Assembly (NCBI RefSeq): GCF_002993025.1
Contig: NZ_NXGI01000012.1
Span: forward strand, 93,879 to 157,878
Direction of reading: 5' to 3'
Source: Arcobacter cryaerophilus gv. crypticus
GTDB lineage: Bacteria; Campylobacterota; Campylobacteria; Campylobacterales; Arcobacteraceae
DNA length: 64,000 nucleotides
The notes under the pieces: generated by a model
Told to the model about the DNA's origin: nothing
Seen by the model: only the letters and a program-made list of their open reading frames with translations
Databases searched by the model: none
Program-made: the position numbers and the translations under genes
Shown: piece after piece, positions 30,601 to 36,758 of the stretch
Layout: the number at the start of each line of letters is the position of its first letter
Position numbering within the stretch: position 1 is the stretch's first letter

Positions 30601-30836
30601 TTTAGTGGTTTGTTTATATCTTTTGCTTCAATATAACCTATTGGAATATCTTTTTTTGTAATACTATAATCAGGAGCTCCAACATTTATTATTCTTGCTG
30701 GTTCATTTGTTACAACTATATCTTTATCATCTATAATTTTATTTAATAAATCTTGTAAATCCCCTCTATAACTATGCTCTCTTGCATTTCCAGTAATAAA
30801 AAGTCTATTTATGTTTTCTATGTATTTATGTATCAT
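27621..30836 (-). CDS. Helicase-less type ISP-like (type IIG-like) restriction-modification enzyme
   Basis: The 1071-residue protein fuses nuclease, methyltransferase and target recognition. The N-terminus has a PD-(D/E)xK-like site (Asp56 in GAPDY; Glu70 and Lys72 in YIEAK). A helical coupler (FADIYAQTIAYGMFAARLH) and an N6-adenine methyltransferase follow, with DPATGTG at 386-392 and NPPY at 503-506. The C-terminal part (SYRPFDIRYIYY; YIYAVLHSPNYREKY; GGYQPAQKWLKDR) is typical of type ISP specificity regions. Type ISP enzymes such as LlaBIII are about 1500 residues and carry a helicase, which is missing here. A tandem palindromic repeat is translated at residues about 871-903. The frame is intact, so the enzyme is probably functional. 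It follows an orphan CcdA-like gene by 43 bases. Confidence 0.88.
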   Translation of the reverse strand: MIHKYIENINRLFITGNAREHSYRGDLQDLLNKIIDDKDIVVTNEPARIINVGAPDYSITKKDIPIGYIEAKDINKPLNSKDYTEQFDRYKNALDNLIITDYMDFWFYKSGELTNKIAIAKIEDNKIVAIEENFTLFTNNIKSFTTQISQTITSPSKLAKMMAGKARLLQNVIYRAIISEDESDANNSLREQLEVFKATLIHDITPESFADIYAQTIAYGMFAARLHDATMDTFSRQEAVFLIPKSNPFLRGLFNYVSGAECDDRIIWIIDSLAEIFLATDVKKLLDGFSQKSGMNDPIIHFYETFLSEYNPALRKSRGVWYTPQAVVNFIVRACDEMLKDEFDLSDGLSDETKIKIKVDDINAGYTKSGQKIKKELEVHKVQILDPATGTGTFLAETIKFIKKDFWGGSWSSYVEEHLIPRLNGFELLMASYAMAHLKLDLLLMETGYKPSKEQKRFNIFLTNSLEEHHESSGNLFASYLANESKEADRVKKDVPVMVVMGNPPYAVSSSNKNEWIQNLIADYKKDLNERKINLDDDYIKFIRYGQHYIEKNGEGILAYISNNSFIDGITHRQMRKSLLECFDKIYILDLHGNAKKKEVAPDGTKDENVFDIMQGVSINIFVKKKEKSKKLADVYHYDLYGKRDFKYEFLSDNNIKSVNWNKLEYSEPNYFFVKKDFGNIKEYEKGFKVDELIREQSMGILTSRDNFVIDFKKDDLINRVKKFTDKTISDIEFQKIYKLSENYQWKLSEQRKLSPEFEEKYIKEISYRPFDIRYIYYQDNIVFRSRTKLMKHLFKDNIAINLVRAGRNIDSSNYFLSNYITDKGILSSLDNANTFPLYLYPDENSLTNEPIPNFNMEIVKDIEKSLNLNFGNWTLVQSLEKTGGTEVPLPKEKTNGTEIPLPKEEFQALDLFDYIYAVLHSPNYREKYKEFLKIDFPRVPYPNPETFWQMVALGAKLRSLHLLEDTSLDDRVIDIKGEGELLIKNSLNKKDFTIEDEKVELRLNDDVSIVNIPLIAWEFYIGGYQPAQKWLKDRVGRVLSRADMKHYNKIINALCKTDEIMKKIDELAKF
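28126..28224. repeat. In-frame palindromic repeat element (three units) inside R-M gene
   Basis: Three palindromes lie in a row. The cores are TGGGATTTCAGTCCCA at 28134-28149, GTGGGACTTCAGTCCCAC at 28169-28186 (8-bp perfect arms) and ATTGGACTAAAGTCCAAT at 28202-28219 (8-bp perfect arms). A shared CTTTTGGAA precedes the first two and TTTTTTC follows them. On the minus strand they are translated as two near-identical 12-residue units (TGGTEVPLPKEK and TNGTEIPLPKEE) after WTLVQSLEK. They resemble REP-type mobile palindromes. A related copy of units two and three is at 31984. Confidence 0.88.
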
Positions 30837-30879
30837 TTTATCTCTTAGTTTTTATTTTAGTAAACATCAAATTGAGCCA

Positions 30880-31125
30880 TTAAAAATTCCTAAAATTGTC
30901 TGAAAAAAGACCCTCTTTTTCTACTCTTTTATTGTAATCATCTATTGCATCTCTATTTTGATCTTCCCAATTTGCTTTTTCGTATTCATATATTAAAGTT
31001 TCAAGAGTTTTTTCAACATTTGCAGAAATATTTATTTTGTATTGTTTTACTTTTTTTAGCAAGTCAGAGTTTATTGAAATATTTGTAGCTTTTTTCTTTG
31101 CATTTTTATTATATATTGCAGTCAT
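30880..31125 (-). CDS. CcdA-family antitoxin, no CcdB partner
   Basis: This 81-residue protein has an N-terminal ribbon-helix-helix (KKATNISINSDLLKKVKQYKI, ISANVEKTLETLIYEYE) and the CcdA toxin-binding tail with WEDQNRDAIDDYNKRVEKEG and a terminal LFSDNFRNF. CcdA proteins bind DNA and neutralise CcdB, a gyrase poison. No CcdB follows: the next gene, 43 bases downstream on the same strand, is the restriction enzyme. I place the start at ATG 31125, seven bases after AGGA at 31133-31136; a GTG two codons earlier is too close to that site. It could be an orphan antidote or a regulator of the restriction gene. Confidence 0.82.
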   Translation of the reverse strand: MTAIYNKNAKKKATNISINSDLLKKVKQYKINISANVEKTLETLIYEYEKANWEDQNRDAIDDYNKRVEKEGLFSDNFRNF

Positions 31126-31185
31126 ATACACATCCTTTATACATATAAATATTGTCTAGATTATATCTTATATCATTTAAATTAA

Positions 31186-31263
31186 AACCGAGTTATCAAA
31201 AAATCAATTGAAATTTTAAAAGAGGCTTTGGATAGATTAAAGAAAACTATTGAAAATTTATAA
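31186..31263 (+). pseudogene. Possible C-terminal gene remnant in ccdA-hicA spacer
   Basis: A 25-codon open stretch without a start codon runs from just after a stop to TAA at 31261. It would encode a basic amphipathic helix (IKKSIEILKEALDRLKKTIENL). The rest of the 31132-31307 spacer is AT-rich with no other structure. It may be the tail of a lost gene; chance is not excluded. Confidence 0.3.
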
Positions 31264-31307
31264 TAATTTTTTCTTAATTTGCAACTAATTTATGGTATCA
31301 TTTTGCT

Positions 31308-31556
31308 ATGAGTAAAAAAGATAAGCTTTTATTAAAATTTTTAGAAAATCCACCAAAAAAAGATTTAACTTTTAAAGAGTTAAATACTTTACTAATATCT
31401 TTAGGGTTTATAAAAATTGAAGGTGCTGGTTCTGCTGTTAAATTTTACAATAAAGATAAAGATTTATTAATAAATCTACATAAACCGCATCCAAGTGATA
31501 TTTTAAAAGTTTATCTTGTAAAACAGATACAAAACAAACTTAAGGAGTTTTTATAA
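31308..31556 (+). CDS. HicA-family toxin (mRNA interferase)
   Basis: The 82-residue protein has the HicA double-stranded-RNA-binding-like fold: FKELNTLLISLGFIKIEGAGSAVKFYN followed by INLHKPHPSDILKVYLVKQIQNKL. HicA toxins cleave mRNA and are inhibited by HicB. The gene has no visible Shine-Dalgarno sequence. Its stop overlaps the hicB start as TAATG. The commonly conserved Arg or His after GS is Ala here (GSAV), while the downstream HKPHP motif is kept, so toxin activity is likely but unproven. Confidence 0.85.
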   Translation: MSKKDKLLLKFLENPPKKDLTFKELNTLLISLGFIKIEGAGSAVKFYNKDKDLLINLHKPHPSDILKVYLVKQIQNKLKEFL

Positions 31557-31900
31557 TGGCAAATATTATTGAATATAATGGTTATATAGGGACAGTTGAG
31601 TATTCACAAGAAGACAAATGTTTTTTTGGAAAAATAGATATGATAAATGATTTAGTAACATTTGAAGCACAAAATGCAACTGAATTGGAAGAAAATTTTA
31701 AAAATGCAGTTGATGAATATATCTTGACTTGTAAAGAGTTAAATAGAGAACCACAAAAAGCATTTAAAGGTGTTTTTAATGTAAGAACAGGAAGTGAACT
31801 TCACAAACTCGCAGTTTTAAATGCTACAAAAATAGGTATTTCTTTAAACACATATATTAAAAATTTGATAGAAAAAGATAATAAATTATCTTTAAACTAA
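31556..31900 (+). CDS. HicB-family antitoxin
   Basis: The 114-residue protein has the partial RNase H-like HicB domain (YNGYIGTVEYSQEDKCFFGKI and FEAQNATELEENFKNAVDEY). The C-terminal ribbon-helix-helix reads LHKLAVLNATKIGISLNTYIKNLI. It neutralises the upstream HicA and probably autorepresses the pair. It has a strong AAGGAG ribosome site inside the hicA 3' end, whereas hicA has none, a bias that favours antitoxin production. Confidence 0.9.
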   Translation: MANIIEYNGYIGTVEYSQEDKCFFGKIDMINDLVTFEAQNATELEENFKNAVDEYILTCKELNREPQKAFKGVFNVRTGSELHKLAVLNATKIGISLNTYIKNLIEKDNKLSLN

Positions 31901-31983
31901 TCTCTAATTGAGCGTTTTCTACACTAAAATCTTTTTTATTTAGACTATTTTTAATAAGTAGTTCGCCCTCACCTTTTATATCT
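31901..31983 (-). pseudogene. Relict 3' fragment of a second type ISP-like R-M gene
   Basis: Bases 31919-31983 match 27851-27915 inside the restriction gene at 61 of 65 positions by eye. Read on the minus strand they give DIKGEGELLIKNSLNKKDFSVEN, against DIKGEGELLIKNSLNKKDFTIED in the intact gene. Similarity fades toward the hicB stop. The fragment abuts a palindromic repeat, with the intervening part of the gene deleted. It is a remnant of a decayed or duplicated copy. Confidence 0.85.
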
Positions 31984-32045
31984 TTGGAAGTGGGACTAAA
32001 GTCTCACCTATTTTTTCTATTGATTGGACTAAAGTCCAATTTCCA
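31984..32045. repeat. Second copy of the palindromic repeat element
   Basis: GTGGGACTAAAGTCTCAC at 31990-32007 and ATTGGACTAAAGTCCAAT at 32023-32040 lie in the same order and nearly the same spacing as units two and three at 28169-28219, with matching TTGGAA and TTTTTTCTA flanks. The element overlaps the 3' end of the CinA-like gene and contains its stop codon. Confidence 0.88.
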
Positions 32046-32784
32046 AAACATACTCTTTTTTATTTTCAAGGCAAAAATCCAAAAAGAGTTTAAAAGCAAG
32101 ATTTACCTCATCTTGATTATATCCAGCAACAGATATTACAACTTTTCTTTGTTCACCAATAATCTTTGGCAAAGATGAAAACTCAAGATGTGCGGGGATT
32201 TTTTTCATAACTTCAATTAAATCATTCTCACTACTTAAAATTGTCACTGTTTTTCTATATTTTTTGATATTTGAACTAGAATAGTGTTTATCTAAAGCTT
32301 CCAAAATCATACTTTGACTCATAGATGGAAAACCAGGTGTGAAAAAAAATCTATCTTGCAAATAAAATCCAGATACATCATTTACCACATTTTTTAGAAG
32401 TTTTGCATTTATTGGAAGATACGCCATATTTACCCTATGAGGATAAGCCTCTTCTTTAAATCTATTTTCAATCTTCTTTTTTGCCTCTTCGTGAAATTCC
32501 ATTTCTCCATCTGTAAAAGCATCTGCAGCTATTTGTCTTGTAAAATCATCTGGAGTTGCTCCAATTCCACCAAAACAAAACATCACACTATTCTCATCAA
32601 ATTTTATAAGATTAAATATTTTTAGCATCAACTCTTTATCATCTTCAATCACAAAAGAGGCTTTATGCTCCCAACCACGATTTAGAAGTTCTTTATTTAA
32701 AAACTCAAAGTGAGCATCTTTTCTTCTTCCATTTAAAAGCTCAGTTCCAATAATTACGCTATAAAAATTTACTCTTTTGCTCAT
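32029..32784 (-). CDS. CinA-like molybdopterin-binding (MoCF) domain protein
   Basis: The 251-residue protein matches the N-terminal MoCF domain of CinA: FYSVIIGTELLNGRRKDAHF, CFGGIGATPDDFTRQIAADAF and FFTPGFPSMSQSMI. It lacks the C-terminal nicotinamide-nucleotide amidase domain of full CinA; stand-alone versions are common and poorly characterised. The last residues (LEIGL) and the TAG stop come from the palindromic repeat, so the original end may have been altered. It follows the short adenylate kinase on the minus strand by 19 bases. Confidence 0.83.
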   Translation of the reverse strand: MSKRVNFYSVIIGTELLNGRRKDAHFEFLNKELLNRGWEHKASFVIEDDKELMLKIFNLIKFDENSVMFCFGGIGATPDDFTRQIAADAFTDGEMEFHEEAKKKIENRFKEEAYPHRVNMAYLPINAKLLKNVVNDVSGFYLQDRFFFTPGFPSMSQSMILEALDKHYSSSNIKKYRKTVTILSSENDLIEVMKKIPAHLEFSSLPKIIGEQRKVVISVAGYNQDEVNLAFKLFLDFCLENKKEYVLEIGL

Positions 32785-32803
32785 AGTTTAAAATCTTTTT
32801 TTA

Positions 32804-33373
32804 CTATATTTTTGACAAAATGAAACTTTCCATCTCATCTACAATCTCTTCTATAGTTCTCTCTCCATCTATTTTTTTCAAAATATTTTTTGATTCATAA
32901 AAATCTTGAATAACTTTTAAAGGCTCTATATAAACACTCATTCTGTTGTTAAATACTTCAACCTTATCATCATCTCCCCTATTTCTTCCAAGCACTCTAT
33001 CTTTTGCAACTTCTTCGCTTACAACTACTTCTATACAAGAAACTAGCTCTAGCTCTTTTTCATTTTTCAAATACTCATCCAAAGCACTCATTTGCTCTAA
33101 ACTTCTAGGATAACCATCTATTATTATTGTATTTGTTGGAGCATTTTTTATAGCATTTACTATAGTTTGTATAGCTATTTTAATTGGTACAATGTTTCCA
33201 GCATTTACATATTTTGCTATTTCATTTCCTATTTCACTTTTCTTTGCCATCTCAGCTCTTAGCATATCGCCTGTACTATAGTGAGTTATATTTTCATGTC
33301 TTTTTGCTATAAGTTCGGCATCTGTTGTTTTTCCACTTCCAGGTGCTCCAATAATTAAAAATAATTTTTTCAT
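32804..33373 (-). CDS. adk: Adenylate kinase, short form
   Basis: The 189-residue kinase has the P-loop GAPGSGKTT, the AMP-binding segment [10 protein letters not shown], the IIIDGYPRS motif and a very short LID region ([12 protein letters not shown]). It converts ATP and AMP to two ADP. Campylobacterota such as Helicobacter and Campylobacter carry an adenylate kinase of about this length, so I regard it as the lineage-typical copy. It is divergent from a second, longer adenylate kinase at 33609 and probably co-transcribed with the CinA-like gene. Confidence 0.87.
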   Translation of the reverse strand: MKKLFLIIGAPGSGKTTDAELIAKRHENITHYSTGDMLRAEMAKKSEIGNEIAKYVNAGNIVPIKIAIQTIVNAIKNAPTNTIIIDGYPRSLEQMSALDEYLKNEKELELVSCIEVVVSEEVAKDRVLGRNRGDDDKVEVFNNRMSVYIEPLKVIQDFYESKNILKKIDGERTIEEIVDEMESFILSKI

Positions 33374-33406
33374 TCATTTCCTTTTCTGTTATTACTACTT
33401 TTTAAC

Positions 33407-33489
33407 GGAATTTATAAAAAATTCCTAAAAGTAGGTTGTTCTTTAGAACTCTCTTTGAGAAAATTCTAAAGGGCTTCAAGAATGAAGCC
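33407..33489. other. Three consecutive hairpins between divergent adenylate kinase genes
   Basis: Three inverted repeats lie side by side: GGAATTT/AAATTCC (33407-33425), CTTTAGAA/TTCTAAAG with an inner TCTC/GAGA (33441-33471), and GGCTTC/GAAGCC (33472-33489). No T-rich tail follows on either strand, so they are not ordinary terminators. They lie 34-116 bases upstream of the minus-strand adk start. They could be a 5' leader structure, a small RNA or a repeat element. Confidence 0.5.
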
Positions 33490-33608
33490 TTGAGTTTTAA
33501 GCAATGATTGTATCAAAAATCAATTAAATTACTAATCTACTATTTTAAACTTATCTACTATTAAATCCTTTTTTAATACAATAAACAAAAAAAATTTAAG
33601 GATAAAAT

Positions 33609-34250
33609 ATGAATTTAATGCTATTTGGAGCACCAGGAGCTGGAAAAGGAACTCAAGCTAAATTTCTAATTGAGAAGTACAATATCCCTCAAATCTCAAC
33701 AGGAGATATTTTAAGAGCAGCTATTGTTGATAAAACAGCTATGGGAATGGAAGCAAAAAAATTTATGGATGCTGGACAATTAGTTCCAGATTCAACTATT
33801 ATTGGAATTATCAAAGATAGACTTGCAGTTGCTGATTGTAAAAATGGATTTATTCTTGATGGTTTCCCAAGAACTTTAGCTCAAGCTGAGGCTTTGGGTG
33901 AACTTATGCAAAATATGAAAATTAAACTTGATAAAGTTATCTCTTTAAATGTTCCTGATAGCCTAATTGTAGGAAGAATTACAGGAAGAAGAGTTTGTTC
34001 AGGTTGTGGAGCATCTTTCCATGTTGAGTTTAATCCATCAAAAAAAGATGGTGTGTGTGATTATTGCGGTGGAGAATTAACTATTAGAAAAGATGATAAT
34101 GCGGAGACTGTAAAAAGCAGACTTGAAGCATACCACTCTCAAACAGCACCACTAATTGATTTTTATAAAAAAATGGGTGTATTTATGGAACTTGATGGTA
34201 CAAAAGATGTATCAGAAGTTACAAAAGATATGATAAACGCTCTTGCATAA
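33609..34250 (+). CDS. Adenylate kinase, long form with zinc-finger LID
   Basis: The 213-residue kinase has P-loop GAPGAGKGTQ, STGDILRAA, ILDGFPRT and a long LID. The LID carries four Cys in the pattern CSGC...CDYC (near residues 129-151), which binds zinc in many bacterial adenylate kinases. It is a canonical long-form Adk. It is transcribed alone from its own promoter region, with a terminator at 34277. Having two adenylate kinases head to head is unusual; this copy could be acquired. Confidence 0.93.
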   Translation: MNLMLFGAPGAGKGTQAKFLIEKYNIPQISTGDILRAAIVDKTAMGMEAKKFMDAGQLVPDSTIIGIIKDRLAVADCKNGFILDGFPRTLAQAEALGELMQNMKIKLDKVISLNVPDSLIVGRITGRRVCSGCGASFHVEFNPSKKDGVCDYCGGELTIRKDDNAETVKSRLEAYHSQTAPLIDFYKKMGVFMELDGTKDVSEVTKDMINALA

Positions 34251-34276
34251 CTAACTACTCTAAAACTAACTAATTT

Positions 34277-34306
34277 AAAAAAAAAGGGCTAATAGCCCTT
34301 TTTTTA
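34277..34306 (+). terminator. Terminator after long-form adenylate kinase
   Basis: The stem AAAAAAAGGGCT / AGCCCTTTTTTT has an AAT loop (GC-rich core 34286-34298). The run of A before and T after gives a classic intrinsic terminator that could work in both directions. Confidence 0.88.
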
Positions 34307-34445
34307 TTTTTATTCATATTCTAAATTATTGTGTGTAAATAATTATAAAATAGTCCTAAATAGTATTAATTATATAGCTTATTTAACTATCATTTTATTT
34401 TTTTAAGAGTAGAATCCAAAGATTTTATTTAAAAAAGGATTCGCT

Positions 34446-36455
34446 ATGAATAAACTCTTATGGGGTGTAATAGCAATAGTTGGAGCATCATGCTTTGGTT
34501 ATTTAGCTTTACAACAAGGAGAAACTGTTTCTGCTATGTATTTAGTTGTTGCAGCTGTTTGTATCTATATGATTGCATATAGATTTTATGGAAGATTTGT
34601 TGCTTATAAAGTTTTAGAACTTGATAAAAACAGAGCAACTCCAGCTATGATAAATGATGATGGAAGAGATTTTGTTCCTACAAACAAATCTGTTTTATTT
34701 GGTCACCATTTTGCTGCAATTGCAGGTGCTGTTCATGACTTTGTTGTTTTATTTATCTCTTCAAGAAGAAATGGTAAATCACTAGGTGAAATTATAAAAG
34801 ATGAGCTTGGAACATTCGTTGGTGGTGTTACTATGATTGCTATATTTGGTATTATGCTAATTATTATAGCGATTCTTTCAATGGTTGTTGTAAAAGCTTT
34901 AGCTGAATCTCCTTGGGGACTATTTACTATTGCTATGACTATTCCTATTGCAATTTTTATGGGTCTTTATATGAGATACTTCAGACCTGGAAAAGTTGGA
35001 GAAGCTTCAATTATTGGTTTTATTCTTCTAATTTTAGCAATTCATTATGGAAGTGTTATTGCTGCTGATCCTTATTGGAAAGCAGTATTTACATTTGATG
35101 CTACAACTTTAGCATTTATAATGATGGCTTATGGATTTATAGCTGCTGTTTTACCAGTTTGGTTTTTGCTAGCTCCTAGAGATTATCTATCAACTTTTTT
35201 GAAAATTGGTGTTATTGGACTAATGGCAATTGCTATTGTTATAGTTGCTCCAGATATTCAAATGCCAAAAATGAATACACAATATTTTGATGGAAGTGGT
35301 CCTGTTTTTGCAGGGGCAATATTCCCATTCTTATTTATTACTATTGCTTGTGGTGCTATTAGTGGTTTCCATGCTCTAATTTCAAGTGGAACAAGTCCTA
35401 AAATGCTTGAAAATGAAACTCATACACTTAGTGTTGGATATGGTTCAATGTTAATGGAGAGTGCAGTTGCTATCATGGCTTTAATTTGTGCTACTATTTT
35501 ACATCCTGGGCTTTATTTTGCTATTAACTCTCCTGCTATATTTATAGGGACAGATGTTATTCAAGTTGCTCAAACAATCTCTACTTGGGGATTTAGCGTA
35601 ACTCCTGAAGAAATTCTTACACTTACAAAAAATATAGGTGAAGAATCGATTTTATCAAGAACAGGAGGAGCTCCTACTTTTGCTATTGGAGTTGCAATTG
35701 TACTTCATGAAATTTTTGGTGGAATTGATATGATGGGATTCTGGTATCACTTTGCTATTTTATTTGAAGCTTTATTTATCTTAACTGCTGTTGATGCAGG
35801 TACTCGTGCTTGCAGATTTATGGTTCAAGATATGTTAGGAAATGTTTATAAACCTTTAGGAAATACAAATAACTATGCAGCTGGTATTTTAGCTACATTT
35901 TTAAGTGTTGCTGGTTGGGGATATTTCTTATATCAAGGAACAATTGATCCAAAAGGTGGAATTTATTCTTTATGGCCACTATTTGGAGTAAGTAACCAAA
36001 TGCTAGCTGGTATGGCTTTATTACTTGCAACTGCAATACTATACAAAATGGGTAAAACAAAATATCTTTGGGTTACAGTATTACCTGCAACATTTGTTTT
36101 AATAGCTACTATGTATGGTGGAATTCAAAAAGTGTTACCATATAAAGAGGGTGATAGAGTTCATAATGCTGTAAGTCATGTTGCTACTGCACAAATTCAA
36201 GCTAAAAAAATTGCTGATTTAGAAGCAAAAATTCCTACTTTAACTCTAGAAGCTGATATAAATAAAGCAAAAGCTGATATATCTATTGCAAATAAACTAA
36301 AAAATTCAAATATAGTTAATGCTGTTTTAGCAGTGTTCTTTATGTTTGCAACTACTTTAGTAATTATTTCAACTTTGGGAATTTGTTTTGGAAGAATAAA
36401 AATACCTTTAAAAGAGTCTCCTTATGTAAGACTTGATTCTCTTCAAAAGGCTTAA
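34446..36455 (+). CDS. cstA: Carbon starvation protein A, peptide/pyruvate transporter
   Basis: The 669-residue membrane protein has about 16-18 helices and the CstA signatures VPTNKSVLFGHHFAAIAGA and FITIACGAISGFHALISSGT. It also has the conserved DAGTRACRFMVQDMLGN. CstA family members take up peptides or pyruvate during nutrient limitation. A C-terminal extension contains a short hydrophilic helix before the last membrane segment. AAGGA provides the ribosome site. The next gene, two bases later, is its usual small partner. Confidence 0.93.
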   Translation: MNKLLWGVIAIVGASCFGYLALQQGETVSAMYLVVAAVCIYMIAYRFYGRFVAYKVLELDKNRATPAMINDDGRDFVPTNKSVLFGHHFAAIAGAVHDFVVLFISSRRNGKSLGEIIKDELGTFVGGVTMIAIFGIMLIIIAILSMVVVKALAESPWGLFTIAMTIPIAIFMGLYMRYFRPGKVGEASIIGFILLILAIHYGSVIAADPYWKAVFTFDATTLAFIMMAYGFIAAVLPVWFLLAPRDYLSTFLKIGVIGLMAIAIVIVAPDIQMPKMNTQYFDGSGPVFAGAIFPFLFITIACGAISGFHALISSGTSPKMLENETHTLSVGYGSMLMESAVAIMALICATILHPGLYFAINSPAIFIGTDVIQVAQTISTWGFSVTPEEILTLTKNIGEESILSRTGGAPTFAIGVAIVLHEIFGGIDMMGFWYHFAILFEALFILTAVDAGTRACRFMVQDMLGNVYKPLGNTNNYAAGILATFLSVAGWGYFLYQGTIDPKGGIYSLWPLFGVSNQMLAGMALLLATAILYKMGKTKYLWVTVLPATFVLIATMYGGIQKVLPYKEGDRVHNAVSHVATAQIQAKKIADLEAKIPTLTLEADINKAKADISIANKLKNSNIVNAVLAVFFMFATTLVIISTLGICFGRIKIPLKESPYVRLDSLQKA

Positions 36456-36457
36456 AA

Positions 36458-36655
36458 GTGTTTGAAAAAATCAAAGAATTCTATGAAAAATCTGAAAAGT
36501 TTTTTCATCCCCTTGTGGGGCTTTCTAGCTATGAGAAATATCTTGAGCATATGAAAAGAGTTCATCCGAATAAAGATGTTTTAACTAGAGGTCAGTTTTT
36601 TAACGAGGCTTTGGAAAGAAAATACAACACTGGTGGTTTTAAGAAGTGTTGTTAA
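36458..36655 (+). CDS. YbdD/YjiX-family small protein, partner of CstA
   Basis: The 65-residue protein matches the YbdD/YjiX family: PLVGLSSYEKYLEHMKRVHPNKDVLTRGQFF, ending in KKCC. Genes of this family almost always follow cstA/yjiY and are thought to support the transporter; the mechanism is unknown. The start is GTG at 36458, two bases after the cstA stop, and the operon ends at the terminator at 36686. Confidence 0.9.
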   Translation: MFEKIKEFYEKSEKFFHPLVGLSSYEKYLEHMKRVHPNKDVLTRGQFFNEALERKYNTGGFKKCC

Positions 36656-36685
36656 ACTTTTAAGTGTAGAGTTTCTACTAAACAT

Positions 36686-36721
36686 AAAAAGGCTTAGAAC
36701 TTCTGTTCTAAGCCTTTTTTT
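36686..36721. terminator. Terminator after cstA operon
   Basis: A perfect 15-bp stem (AAAAAGGCTTAGAAC / GTTCTAAGCCTTTTT, loop TTCT at 36701-36704) is followed by T. It lies between the cstA operon and the convergent PepSY gene and can serve both. Confidence 0.92.
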
Positions 36722-36758
36722 ATATCTTGAAAATAGTTATATTGATTATTCTAATAAA

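Noticed and set aside
31984-32178. Plus-strand 64-residue ORF beginning MEVGLKSHLFFLL
   Set aside because: It is the palindromic repeat read through in the antisense direction of the CinA-like gene; the VGLKSH pattern is a known kind of spurious ORF from such repeats.
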